Part shown: piece by piece, positions 1 through 7,257 of the stretch
Position numbering within the stretch: position 1 is the first letter of the stretch
Layout of the letters: each line of letters starts with the position of its first letter
Source: Solirubrobacteraceae bacterium
GTDB lineage: Bacteria > Actinomycetota > Thermoleophilia > Solirubrobacterales > Solirubrobacteraceae
Length of the DNA: 64,000 bases
NCBI GenBank assembly: GCA_017882375.1
Contig: JADGPP010000005.1
Span: 1 to 64,000, forward strand
Direction of reading: 5' to 3'
Made by a program: the position numbers and the translations under genes
The notes under the pieces: model-generated
What the model saw: only the letters and a program-made list of their open reading frames with translations
Told to the model about the DNA's origin: nothing
Databases searched by the model: none

Positions 1-65
1 ACCTCCGCTCAGAGGAATCGATGTTCGCCAAGCTGCGGCGCGCGCTCGGTAGCCAGGCTGCGTGA
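1..65 (+). CDS. dnaJ: 3' end of a probable chaperone DnaJ (partial)
   Basis: The window opens inside a plus-strand gene; the last 20 codons are readable and end at TGA 63-65. The visible tail (SMFAKLRRALGS then QAA) resembles the usual DnaJ C-terminus, a short FF(D/E)KvK(d/r)AfG-type helix. The next gene is prmA, which follows dnaJ in many Gram-positive genomes, and its GTG start overlaps this stop (GTGA), implying translational coupling. The call rests on a very short tail plus synteny. The J domain and zinc fingers lie outside the window. Confidence 0.5.
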   Translation, partial: LRSEESMFAKLRRALGSQAA

Positions 66-958
66 TCCGCCTCGCCGTCCGCGTGCAGCGCGCGCACGCT
101 GAGGTCGTCTTGGCCGAGCTGCTCGAGCTGGCGCCGGCGGGCGTCGAGGAGGCGCAGATCGGCGAGCAGATAATCGAGTACGCCGTCTACGGCGCTCCCG
201 GCGAGCTGCCGAGCCTCCCGGATCTCAAAGCCGCTGCAGGCGATGCGCTGGTGGAGATCTCCACGAGCGAGACGGCCGATGACTGGCAGGAGCGCTGGAG
301 GCAGTTTCACCGCCCGGTGCTCGTCGAGCCGTCCCCGCACTGGGCCGCGTTCGCCCGCCACGTCCCCGCGCTGCGCGTGCGTCCGCCGTGGGAGCCCGCG
401 AGCGTGGGGGGCGCCGGCCCGGTCGAGGAGATCGTGATCGATCCTGGACAGGCGTTTGGCACCGGCGGCCACGCCACCACTCGGCTTTGCCTGGGGATGC
501 TGTTGGAGCTGGCTGCCACCAAGGGCGAGCTCGGACCGTTGCTCGATGTCGGGACGGGCTCCGGTGTCCTGGCGATCGCGGCGGCGCGGTTGGGCTTCGC
601 GCCCGTGCTGGCGCTCGATCACGATCGCCTGAGCGTCCACGCCGCGCGCGTCAACGCAGCGGTCAACGAGGTGCAGATCGAGCTGCGTCGCTTGGACCTG
701 CGAAGCGAAGAGCTGCCGTGGCTCGGCGCGCGCGACGCTCCGGCGGGTGCGATCGTCCTGCTTGCCAACCTGCTGCGCCCGCTGCTGCTCGATCTCGCCG
801 GCACGATCGCCGCGCGGCCCGAACATCTGCTCGCCAGCGGCCTGCTGCGCGACCAGGTCGACGAGGCCGTGCAGGCGTTCTCACGGCGCTTGGGCTTGCG
901 CGAGCGAACGCGCTCGGAGGAGGGGGAGTGGGCGGCGGTCTGGCTGGTTGCCGGCTGA
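62..958 (+). CDS. prmA: Ribosomal protein L11 methyltransferase PrmA
   Basis: SAM-dependent methyltransferase of 298 aa that in its family trimethylates ribosomal protein L11. The family hallmark DPGQAFGTGGHATT lies at about residues 127-140. The SAM motif I (LDVGTGSGVLAIAA) follows at 161-174, with an acidic ribose-binding position in ALDHD near 187. The catalytic-loop segment reads LLANLLRPLLL near 232-242, close to the family N(I/L)L pattern. The N-terminal 60 residues fit the L11-recognition domain. The start is GTG at 62, overlapping the previous stop by the GTGA arrangement. It converges with the minus-strand amidohydrolase 45 bp downstream. No rsmE homologue follows, unlike the common dnaJ-prmA-rsmE order. 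Confidence 0.93.
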   Translation: MIRLAVRVQRAHAEVVLAELLELAPAGVEEAQIGEQIIEYAVYGAPGELPSLPDLKAAAGDALVEISTSETADDWQERWRQFHRPVLVEPSPHWAAFARHVPALRVRPPWEPASVGGAGPVEEIVIDPGQAFGTGGHATTRLCLGMLLELAATKGELGPLLDVGTGSGVLAIAAARLGFAPVLALDHDRLSVHAARVNAAVNEVQIELRRLDLRSEELPWLGARDAPAGAIVLLANLLRPLLLDLAGTIAARPEHLLASGLLRDQVDEAVQAFSRRLGLRERTRSEEGEWAAVWLVAG

Positions 959-1003
959 CGCTGCGCCGCGGATGCTTCGAGGGGTGGGAGCGCCGCAGGC
1001 CTT

Positions 1004-2164
1004 TCAGCCGGCCGCGATTGTCTCGTCGTCGGGGATCTCCGTCGCCGCGCGTACGATCGCTCGGTAGACGAGGTCGATCGCTGCGCGCGGCCCGTCTTGC
1101 TCGCCGACGAGCGCCTTGGCCGCTGCGAGCGCCGCGCCGATCGTTTCCAGCGCCTCGCCGTCGCCACCGGGCTGCGGGTCGCGACAAGCGGCGAGCGCCA
1201 TGTCGAGCATCGCCTGCGCCTGTTCTCCTGCCCCAGTGAACAACGCGGGACCGACGAGGCTCGCGTATCCATAGACGCGCGCGAGACGCCCGGAGAGGGT
1301 GATCGAGGTCCCGCGCCGGGGCGGGCGCACGGCTGGCAGGCCCCGCCCGTCGAGCAGTGAGGCCATCGTGTCGCCGAGCACGGCCCTCGTGGACTGCTCG
1401 TCCAGACGCGCCTGGCGAGCGAGGCGCAACGCGAGGTAGAGCGTGGTCGCCGGCATGCCGTAGGGAGGGTCCGAGGCAAACACGATCCGCTCGGCGGGCA
1501 CGCGCGCAAAGAGCTCGATCACGTCGAGCGGGAAGAAGCAGGACATGTCGTAGAGCACGCCCGGATGGTCGGCCAGGCGCGTAGTCAGGATCCCCTGGTC
1601 GCAGATCGCGCCGTGAGCGAGGATCAGCACCGCACCCGGGTGGCGCAGCGCGAGCTCTGCCAGGCCGTCGGCGAGCGGCGGCAGGCCGCGTCCGGCGTGG
1701 ATCAGGATCGGCACCGCCGCCTCTTCGGCCAGCGCGAACACGCTGCCCATCTCCGGCCCGTCGAACACGAACTCCTGCGCGCGCGGGTGAAGCTTGATTC
1801 CACGTGCTCCCGCCGCCAGGCAGCGTTCGGCCTCGTCGCGAGGGTCTTCCGCCGGATCCAGCCGGCAGAACGGCACCAGCCGGCCATCGCTTTCGTTCGC
1901 CCACGCCAGCACTCGGTCGTTGGGCAGGCGATAGGACGGATGGCGTTCGGGGTCGTGCAGTGCAAACACGCACGCCCTGCGTGCGTCGGCCGCGTCGAGC
2001 TGGGAGAGCAGTTGCTCCAGCGTCAGCGAACGCCCGTCCTCGTCGAGGCCGAGGTGTGTGTGGGCGTCGATCACTTCGGCGCCCGGCGGACGCAGCTCGG
2101 CCGCCTCCGCGAGAAATGGGGCGAGCGCGTCAGCGTACAGCGAGTCATTCACGCGCGAGACCAT
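1004..2164 (-). CDS. Amidohydrolase-family (Amidohydro_2-like) metal-dependent hydrolase
   Basis: About 386 aa on the minus strand. The TIM-barrel metal-hydrolase landmarks appear in order: HxH in IDAHTHLG near the N-terminus, then IKLHPRAQEF, PILIHAGRG, LILAHGAICDQG, and the final aspartate strand in RIVFASDPPYG. These match the ACMSD/Amidohydro_2 branch, which acts on C-N, C-O or C-C bonds; the substrate cannot be inferred. The ATG at 2164 was chosen because the longer upstream frame (to 2293) is Arg-rich, lacks family similarity and runs over the yqeY start. A roughly 100-residue helical C-terminal part follows the barrel. It is flanked by a convergent prmA and a divergent yqeY and is probably monocistronic. 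Confidence 0.8.
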   Translation of the reverse strand: MVSRVNDSLYADALAPFLAEAAELRPPGAEVIDAHTHLGLDEDGRSLTLEQLLSQLDAADARRACVFALHDPERHPSYRLPNDRVLAWANESDGRLVPFCRLDPAEDPRDEAERCLAAGARGIKLHPRAQEFVFDGPEMGSVFALAEEAAVPILIHAGRGLPPLADGLAELALRHPGAVLILAHGAICDQGILTTRLADHPGVLYDMSCFFPLDVIELFARVPAERIVFASDPPYGMPATTLYLALRLARQARLDEQSTRAVLGDTMASLLDGRGLPAVRPPRRGTSITLSGRLARVYGYASLVGPALFTGAGEQAQAMLDMALAACRDPQPGGDGEALETIGAALAAAKALVGEQDGPRAAIDLVYRAIVRAATEIPDDETIAAG

Positions 2165-2242
2165 ATTCTGTCGCGCTCGCTCGCCACGCTGCGAGCGCGA
2201 CCCGAACACCGGCCGATCTCCCCGGGTATCGCCCGACCAGCG

Positions 2243-2248
2243 TATCCT
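2243..2248 (+). promoter_or_regulatory. -10-like hexamer TATCCT before yqeY
   Basis: TATCCT lies 9 nt before the yqeY ATG at 2258, in the short divergent gap to the amidohydrolase gene. The predicted transcript would carry only a few untranslated bases. A GAGG directly abuts the ATG, too close to act as a normal ribosome binding site. No convincing -35 box is seen. Confidence 0.5.
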
Positions 2249-2257
2249 GAATCGAGG

Positions 2258-2689
2258 ATGGCGATAGCGGATCAGATCAAAGTCGACCTGCACGGGGCGA
2301 TGCGTGCAGGTGAGAAGCAGCGGGTCGGCGCGCTGCGCCTGGTGCTCTCAGAGCTGCAGAAGGCCGCCAAGGAGGGCGCCGACGACGAGTTGGCGGTACT
2401 GCGACGTGAGCGCAAGCGACGCCTGGAGGCGGCGAAGGCCTACCGCGACGGCGGGCGCGCGGATCTCGCCGCCGGGGAGGAGGCCGAGGGAGAGCTGATC
2501 GGCGCCTACCTGCCGGCTGAGCTTTCCGACGCCGATCTCGACGCGATCGTCGCGCAGGCCGTGCGCGACAGCGGCGCACAGACGGCCAAGGACATGGGTC
2601 AGGCGATGAAGCAGGCGATGGCCGCCGTCGACGGCCGCGCCGATGGCAAGCGCGTATCGGGACTCGTGCGAGCGTCGCTGCAGGGATGA
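2258..2689 (+). CDS. GatB/YqeY-domain protein
   Basis: Small 143-aa, mostly helical protein matching the YqeY family, which is related to the tail domain of GatB in the tRNA-dependent amidotransferase. The family features are the early IKVDLHGAMRAGEKQRVGALR segment (ending in LRLVLSEL), a Lys/Glu-rich central helix with KRRLEAAKAYRDGGR, the turn IGAYLPAELSDADLDAIV, and a C-terminal KDMGQAMKQAMAAVDGRADG segment. YqeY proteins are thought to touch tRNA or translation, but no reaction is established. The ATG at 2258 starts the family-conserved region. The stop overlaps the phoH start as ATGA, so this gene leads the yqeY-phoH-ybeY-era unit. Confidence 0.88.
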   Translation: MAIADQIKVDLHGAMRAGEKQRVGALRLVLSELQKAAKEGADDELAVLRRERKRRLEAAKAYRDGGRADLAAGEEAEGELIGAYLPAELSDADLDAIVAQAVRDSGAQTAKDMGQAMKQAMAAVDGRADGKRVSGLVRASLQG

Positions 2690-3660
2690 GGACGCAGGTC
2701 GAGCTCTCCAACGAAGTCGCCGTCGAGCTGGCCGGCAGCCAGGACGCGGTGCTTCGTGCGCTGCAGGCCCATCTGGACTGCAAGGTCTACCTGCGCGGCA
2801 ACGTGCTCACGTTCGACGGCGAGGAGAGCGAGAACAACGCGGGCGAGCGGGTGGTCCGCGAGCTGTCGGAGCTGATCGCGCGCGGGCACCAGATCGGCCC
2901 CGGGACGATCGCCGCCGTCACCGGTGCGCTCGACGCGCACGAGTCGCCCGCGCGCGTACTCGAGGACGTCGTCTGGAGCCACCGCGGCCTGCGCATCGCG
3001 CCGAAGACGGTCAACCAGAAGCGTTACGTCGATGCCGTTCGCTCGAGCACCGTGACCTTCGGCGTGGGCCCCGCCGGGACGGGCAAGACGTTCCTCGCCG
3101 TGGCGATGGCGGCGGCGGCGCTCTCGCGCCACGAGGTCAACCGGATCATCCTCACCCGACCGGCCGTCGAGGCGGGTGAGCGCTTGGGCTTTCTGCCCGG
3201 CGACCTGATGGCCAAGGTGGATCCCTACCTGCGCCCGCTGTTCGATGCGCTGCACGACATGCTCGATCCCGAGAAGGTCTCTCAGCACATCGAGCGCGGT
3301 GTCATCGAGATCGCCCCACTGGCGTTCATGCGCGGACGCACGCTAAACGACTCCTTCGTCATCCTCGACGAGGCTCAGAACACGACGCCCGAGCAGATGA
3401 AGATGTTCCTCACGCGTCTTGGCTTTGGCTCGCGGATGGTAGTGACCGGCGACATCACGCAGGTCGATCTGCCGCGCGACCAGCGATCGGGGCTGATCGT
3501 CGTCGGCGATGTGCTCGATGCGGTCGAGGGGATCGAGTTCGTGCGCTTCGGCGGCGAGGACGTGGTCAGGCACAAGCTCGTGCAGAGAATCGTCGCGGCA
3601 TACGACGTGCACGCACAGCGTGAGGCGCCCGGGCTGAGGTCGGCCGATCGCAGCGCCTGA
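2686..3660 (+). CDS. PhoH-family ATPase
   Basis: Cytoplasmic P-loop ATPase of 324 aa. The Walker A motif GPAGTGKTF lies at about residues 128-136, and the Walker B/DEAQ region (FVILDEAQNTTPEQMKMFLT) near 218-237. Also visible are LTRPAVEAGERLGFLPGDL and the ending TGDITQVDLP, all standard for PhoH/PhoH-L proteins. The first 100 residues form the usual small N-terminal domain. PhoH is phosphate-regulated in some bacteria and is often encoded beside ybeY, suggesting a role in RNA metabolism. That context holds here: ybeY starts 6 bp after the stop, and the start overlaps yqeY by 4 nt. Confidence 0.92.
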   Translation: MRTQVELSNEVAVELAGSQDAVLRALQAHLDCKVYLRGNVLTFDGEESENNAGERVVRELSELIARGHQIGPGTIAAVTGALDAHESPARVLEDVVWSHRGLRIAPKTVNQKRYVDAVRSSTVTFGVGPAGTGKTFLAVAMAAAALSRHEVNRIILTRPAVEAGERLGFLPGDLMAKVDPYLRPLFDALHDMLDPEKVSQHIERGVIEIAPLAFMRGRTLNDSFVILDEAQNTTPEQMKMFLTRLGFGSRMVVTGDITQVDLPRDQRSGLIVVGDVLDAVEGIEFVRFGGEDVVRHKLVQRIVAAYDVHAQREAPGLRSADRSA

Positions 3661-3666
3661 GCGGCG

Positions 3667-4095
3667 ATGATCGAGGTCGAGATCTTCGGCGTGCAGACGT
3701 CGCGTCCGGGCGCCGTCACTGGCGCCCAGCGCGACCGAGCCGTTCCCTCGCTGCAGGAGATGCGCCGTCTGTGCGCGCTTGCCGCGGGGTCGGCGGGGAT
3801 CGGCGACGGGCACGTGGCGATCGAGTTCGTCGACGAGCGGCGGATCACCGAGCTGAACGCGCGCCACCGAGCGCTGCAGGAGCCGACGGATGTGCTGTCT
3901 TTCCCGGTCGACGGCGCCGAGTCGCCGCAGATCGCGCGTGAGCTGGGCGATGTCGTGATCTGCCTGCAGCACACCGAGGACGTGCGCGAGGCGATCGTGC
4001 ACGGCGTGCTTCACCTGGTCGGCATGGACCACGAGACCGACGACGGCCAGATGCTCGCGCTGCAGCACGAGCTGTTGGGGCGGGAGGACAGTTGA
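3667..4095 (+). CDS. ybeY: Endoribonuclease YbeY (16S rRNA 3'-end maturation)
   Basis: Metal-dependent single-strand RNase of 142 aa involved in rRNA processing and ribosome quality control. The zinc-binding signature HGVLHLVGMDHE, with the three-His pattern, lies at about residues 117-128. PTDVLSFP sits upstream near 76-83, and ELNARHR supplies the conserved basic substrate contacts. The N-terminus (about 25 residues) is family-divergent and slightly long, so an internal start is possible, but the ATG at 3667 follows phoH with only 6 bp. The gene overlaps era by 4 nt. Confidence 0.93.
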   Translation: MIEVEIFGVQTSRPGAVTGAQRDRAVPSLQEMRRLCALAAGSAGIGDGHVAIEFVDERRITELNARHRALQEPTDVLSFPVDGAESPQIARELGDVVICLQHTEDVREAIVHGVLHLVGMDHETDDGQMLALQHELLGREDS

Positions 4096-4973
4096 CGCGC
4101 AGCGGGTTCGTCGCGTTGGCCGGCCGTCCGAACGTCGGCAAGTCGACGCTTGTCAACGCGATCGTCGAGGAGAAGGTGGCGATCGTCTCTGATCGTCCTC
4201 AGACCACACGGCGCGCGATCAGGGGGATCCGCTCACGCGGCGACTGCCAGCTGGTGCTCGTCGACCTGCCCGGTGTGCAGCGCCCCCGCGACACGCTCAC
4301 CGCGCGGATGGCCGGTCGCGTGCAGCAGGAGCTCGCCGGCTCCGACGTCGCGCTGCTGGTGCTCAACGGCGAGCAGGGCGTGGGGCCGGGCGACCGATTC
4401 ATCGCCGCGACGCTCGCCGACGCCAAGCTGCCTGTGACGATCGCCGTCAACAAGATCGATCGGCTTTCGCGCGCCGCCACCGCCGCGGCGCTCGCGCAGG
4501 CCGCCGAGCTGCCGATTGGCGAGGACGTGTTTCCAATTTCCGCGCGCACCGGATCGGGCGTGGCGGCACTCGTTGAGCACCTGTCGGCGCGCATGCCCGA
4601 GGGGCCGTTCATGTTCAGCGAGCGCGCGATCTCCGATCAGCCGATGGCCGTCGTGTTGGCGGAGCTCGTGCGCGAGGCCGTCATCAGGCGCACGTTCCAG
4701 GAGGTGCCGCACGCGGTCGAGGTGATGGTCGAGGAGATCGAGCATCCTCGGGCGGGATTCGCCCGTGTTCGTGCGCTCATATGGGTCGAAAGCGCCTCGC
4801 AGAAGGGGATTCTGGTCGGCGCTCAAGGCCGAATGGTCAAGGCCATAGGCACTGCCGCTCGGCGGGAGATCGAGCGTGAGCTCGACTGCCACGTGCATCT
4901 CGATCTGTCCGTGCGCGTCCGCGGCGACTGGCGCGGCGACGAGGGCCTGCTCGACCGTCTTGGGATAACGTAG
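4092..4973 (+). CDS. era: GTPase Era
   Basis: GTPase that binds the 3' end of 16S rRNA during 30S subunit assembly; 293 aa. The G1 motif GRPNVGKS is at residues 11-18, G2 lies in the PQTTRRAIRG switch, G3 is DLPGVQ, and G4 NKID is near 122. The C-terminal KH domain carries GILVGAQGRMVKAIGTAAR, followed by a helix ending in EIERELDCHVHLDL. The TTG start at 4092 overlaps the ybeY stop (TTGA), which fixes it. Era and YbeY act in the same rRNA maturation step, so the coupling makes sense. A 146-bp gap follows before the PadR gene. Confidence 0.95.
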   Translation: MTRSGFVALAGRPNVGKSTLVNAIVEEKVAIVSDRPQTTRRAIRGIRSRGDCQLVLVDLPGVQRPRDTLTARMAGRVQQELAGSDVALLVLNGEQGVGPGDRFIAATLADAKLPVTIAVNKIDRLSRAATAAALAQAAELPIGEDVFPISARTGSGVAALVEHLSARMPEGPFMFSERAISDQPMAVVLAELVREAVIRRTFQEVPHAVEVMVEEIEHPRAGFARVRALIWVESASQKGILVGAQGRMVKAIGTAARREIERELDCHVHLDLSVRVRGDWRGDEGLLDRLGIT

Positions 4974-5119
4974 CGCCGCGCGGGCGCCGTCCCGATAAGC
5001 ACATCCTCTCGGCTGGGCGAAAGTTCCAGCCGATCTGATTCGTGGCACCATTGGAATGCAGCTGATCGTCAATTGGAGTACCGTCTGCGCGGACGCCAGT
5101 TGACAAGGAAGGGCGCGGA

Positions 5120-5737
5120 ATGTCGGCCAAGCATGCGGTACTGGGACTCGTGATCGAGCGTCCCGGCTATGGGTATCAGCTGGCTCAGCGGCTCGATGAG
5201 CGCTTTGGCTCGTCAGGCTTTGCGCCCTCCGGTGTGTATTCGGCGCTCGATCAGCTGAGCCGCGACGATCTCGTCCGCAGCGCCGGCGAGATGGGTGCCG
5301 GCCCAGCGCGCCGCGCGGCGCCGCGGACGATCTACGAGGCAACCGAGGAGGGCGTCGACCACTTCGAAGCGTGGATGCTCGATCCGTCGCCCGCACCGCC
5401 GCTGCGCGACGACCTGCACATGAAGATAGCGCTGTGTCGGCCGCGCAACCTGCCGCGTCTGATCGAGATGGTCGGCGGCCAGGAACTTGTGTGCCTGGGC
5501 CGGCTGCAGGACCTCAAGCGCCTCACTGAAGAGGCCTCGACGTCGTCGCGCGATTGGCCGGGGCTGATGCGGATGCTCGCGGCAGAAGCCGAGATCGCCT
5601 TCTGGAACGCGAGAATCGAATGGCTGCAGAACGCGCGTGAGTTGCTCGAGCAGTTGCACGACGAGCACGAGCAGGCCCAGCGCGCAGGCATCACCGCCGC
5701 CGTCGCCGCCCCCACCGAGCGGCTGCGAGGGCTGTAG
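5120..5737 (+). CDS. PadR-family transcriptional regulator
   Basis: 205 aa. The N-terminal winged helix has typical PadR features: the opening SAKHAVLGLVIERPGYGYQLAQ, a recognition helix in SGVYSALDQLSRDDLV, and a wing ending in TIYEATEEG near residues 70-80. A helical dimerisation domain follows, with Glu-rich LLEQLHDEHEQAQ towards the end. PadR proteins usually repress a neighbouring transporter or stress operon. The next gene, an ABC ATPase, begins on the base after this stop codon, so the regulator and transporter are one unit and autoregulation is likely. A purine-rich AAGGAAGGG about 10 nt before the ATG serves as the ribosome binding site, in contrast to the many leaderless genes here. 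Confidence 0.9.
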   Translation: MSAKHAVLGLVIERPGYGYQLAQRLDERFGSSGFAPSGVYSALDQLSRDDLVRSAGEMGAGPARRAAPRTIYEATEEGVDHFEAWMLDPSPAPPLRDDLHMKIALCRPRNLPRLIEMVGGQELVCLGRLQDLKRLTEEASTSSRDWPGLMRMLAAEAEIAFWNARIEWLQNARELLEQLHDEHEQAQRAGITAAVAAPTERLRGL

Positions 5738-6472
5738 ATGGCCGACGCTCTGCTCTCGCTGGACGCGGTCAGCAAGAGCTACTGGCGGGGGACGTCGGAA
5801 GTACGCGTCCTGTCCGACGCGTGTCTGGCGATCAACGCCGGCGAGTTCATCGGGGTGTGGGGCAAGCGCGGCGCAGGGAAGACGACGCTGTTGCGAATCG
5901 CCGCAGGGCTGGAGACGCCAGACCGTGGCTCGGTCCGCTTCGCCGGCGAGGATCTGTCGACGCTGTCCGAACGCGCGCATGCTCGCCTGCGGCGAGGAGA
6001 GGTCGGCTTGGTGCGACGGTCCGGGCCGAAGAGCGAGCTGTGCATGCTGGACTACGTCGCGCTGCCCTTGCTCGTCGAGCACGGCCGGCGCAAGGCCAAT
6101 CGCCTCGCCGATCACGCACTGCGGCGGGTGGGCATGGCTCAGTGCGCCGGCCAGCTTTGGCAGAGCCTCTCCGACGGAGAGCGCGCGTTCATCGCGATCG
6201 CCCACGGGATCGCGCGGGCTCCGCGGCTGCTGCTAGTCGACGATCCGACGGCGAATCTCGATCTGCGCGAGCGTGAGGAGATCCTGCTGCTGCTGCGAAC
6301 GCTCGTGCAGGAGACCAATCTCGCGGTCTTGATGACCGTGCCCGACATGCCCACCGCGCTCGGGTCCCACCAGCTCAGGGCGCTCAGTGGCGGAAGGCTG
6401 CTCACACCATCGCCGGGGCCGCAGGGCGAGGACAACGTGATCAACTTTCCCGGCTACCAGCGCTCGGCCTAG
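5738..6472 (+). CDS. ABC transporter ATP-binding subunit with degenerate catalytic motifs
   Basis: 244-aa nucleotide-binding subunit of the MacB/LolD type. The Walker A motif GKRGAGKTT (42-50) is intact, and the signature reads LSDGE (144-148). Three catalytic positions are altered. The Q-loop Gln appears to be Arg (VGLVRR, about residue 94). The Walker B catalytic Glu is Asp (LLLVDDP, 169). The switch His is missing, with MTVPDMP in place of the usual VTHD. The subunit therefore probably binds ATP but hydrolyses it poorly. The next gene encodes a fully canonical ATPase, so an asymmetric heterodimer driving the single permease is the simplest model. The C-terminus extends about 20 residues past the usual fold. 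Confidence 0.85.
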   Translation: MADALLSLDAVSKSYWRGTSEVRVLSDACLAINAGEFIGVWGKRGAGKTTLLRIAAGLETPDRGSVRFAGEDLSTLSERAHARLRRGEVGLVRRSGPKSELCMLDYVALPLLVEHGRRKANRLADHALRRVGMAQCAGQLWQSLSDGERAFIAIAHGIARAPRLLLVDDPTANLDLREREEILLLLRTLVQETNLAVLMTVPDMPTALGSHQLRALSGGRLLTPSPGPQGEDNVINFPGYQRSA

Positions 6473-6528
6473 ATGTCCGGCGCAGCGCCCGCAGGGATGC
6501 CCGTCCCGGCCCACCGAGAGCCGCGCCG

Positions 6529-7236
6529 ATGCTAGAGCTGCGCGAGCTCGTAAAGCACTTCCCTGCTGTCTCGGGACCGCCCGTGCGCGCGGTTGACGGG
6601 GTCTCGCTGTCGGTGTCCGGTGGCGAGTTCGTCGCGCTCTACGGGCCCAGTGGCTCGGGGAAGACGACGCTGCTGATGCTGATCGCCGCGCTACTTCGAC
6701 CCGACGCTGGCTCGATCGTGCTCGGCGACCGCGATGTCTCGAAGCTGAGCGACCGCGAGGCTGCGCATTTCCGCCTGCATGAACTCGGCTTCGTGCGCCA
6801 GGCGCTGAACCTGATCCCGGGTGCCAACGCCCTCGACAACGCGGCACTGAAGCTGATGGGAACGGACGTGGGCTCGCGTGAGGCGCGCCGTCGCATCGCT
6901 CCTCTGATCGAACGGCTCGGACTCGCCGAGCGCAGCACCCATCGGGCCGAGCAACTCTCGATGGGCGAGCGCCAGCGTGTGATGATCGCGCGCGCTCTCT
7001 CGACCGAACCGAAGCTCCTGCTCGCAGACGAGCCGACCGGCAGCCTCGACACCGGGCGCGGGCGCCAGGTGCTCTCGCTGATCGCCGAGACGTGCCGCGA
7101 GCGGGAGGTCGCAGTCGTGCTCGTCACGCACGATCCCCAGGCTGCGGCCTTCGCCGATCGTGTCTACGCCCTGCGCGACGGACAGCTCACCGACTACGAG
7201 CCAAGTCAGGCGCGCGCCTCCATCGATGCAAGCTGA
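6529..7236 (+). CDS. ABC transporter ATP-binding subunit (canonical MacB/LolD type)
   Basis: 235-aa ATPase with every catalytic element present: Walker A GPSGSGKTT, Q-loop Gln in ELGFVRQ, signature LSMGERQRV, Walker B LLLADEPTGSLD, and switch His in LVTHDPQAAA. The ADEPTGSLD form is typical of the lipoprotein-release, MacB and BceA branch, whose partners are FtsX-type permeases; such a permease is encoded 21 bp downstream. The ATG at 6529 lies 56 bp after the previous ATPase gene. It is the likely energy source for the complex, with the preceding subunit as a partner of reduced activity. Confidence 0.93.
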   Translation: MLELRELVKHFPAVSGPPVRAVDGVSLSVSGGEFVALYGPSGSGKTTLLMLIAALLRPDAGSIVLGDRDVSKLSDREAAHFRLHELGFVRQALNLIPGANALDNAALKLMGTDVGSREARRRIAPLIERLGLAERSTHRAEQLSMGERQRVMIARALSTEPKLLLADEPTGSLDTGRGRQVLSLIAETCREREVAVVLVTHDPQAAAFADRVYALRDGQLTDYEPSQARASIDAS

Positions 7237-7257
7237 TCGCCGTGGCGGAAGTTCGCC

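Noticed and set aside
5049..5084. ATTGGA repeats upstream of the PadR gene as an operator
   Set aside because: The two copies (ATTGGAATG and ATTGGAGTA) are short and not inverted; too weak to call as a PadR site.
6473..6535. A 20-codon frame between the two ABC ATPase genes
   Set aside because: Short, Pro/Ala/Arg-rich and out of frame with the next gene; likely chance.
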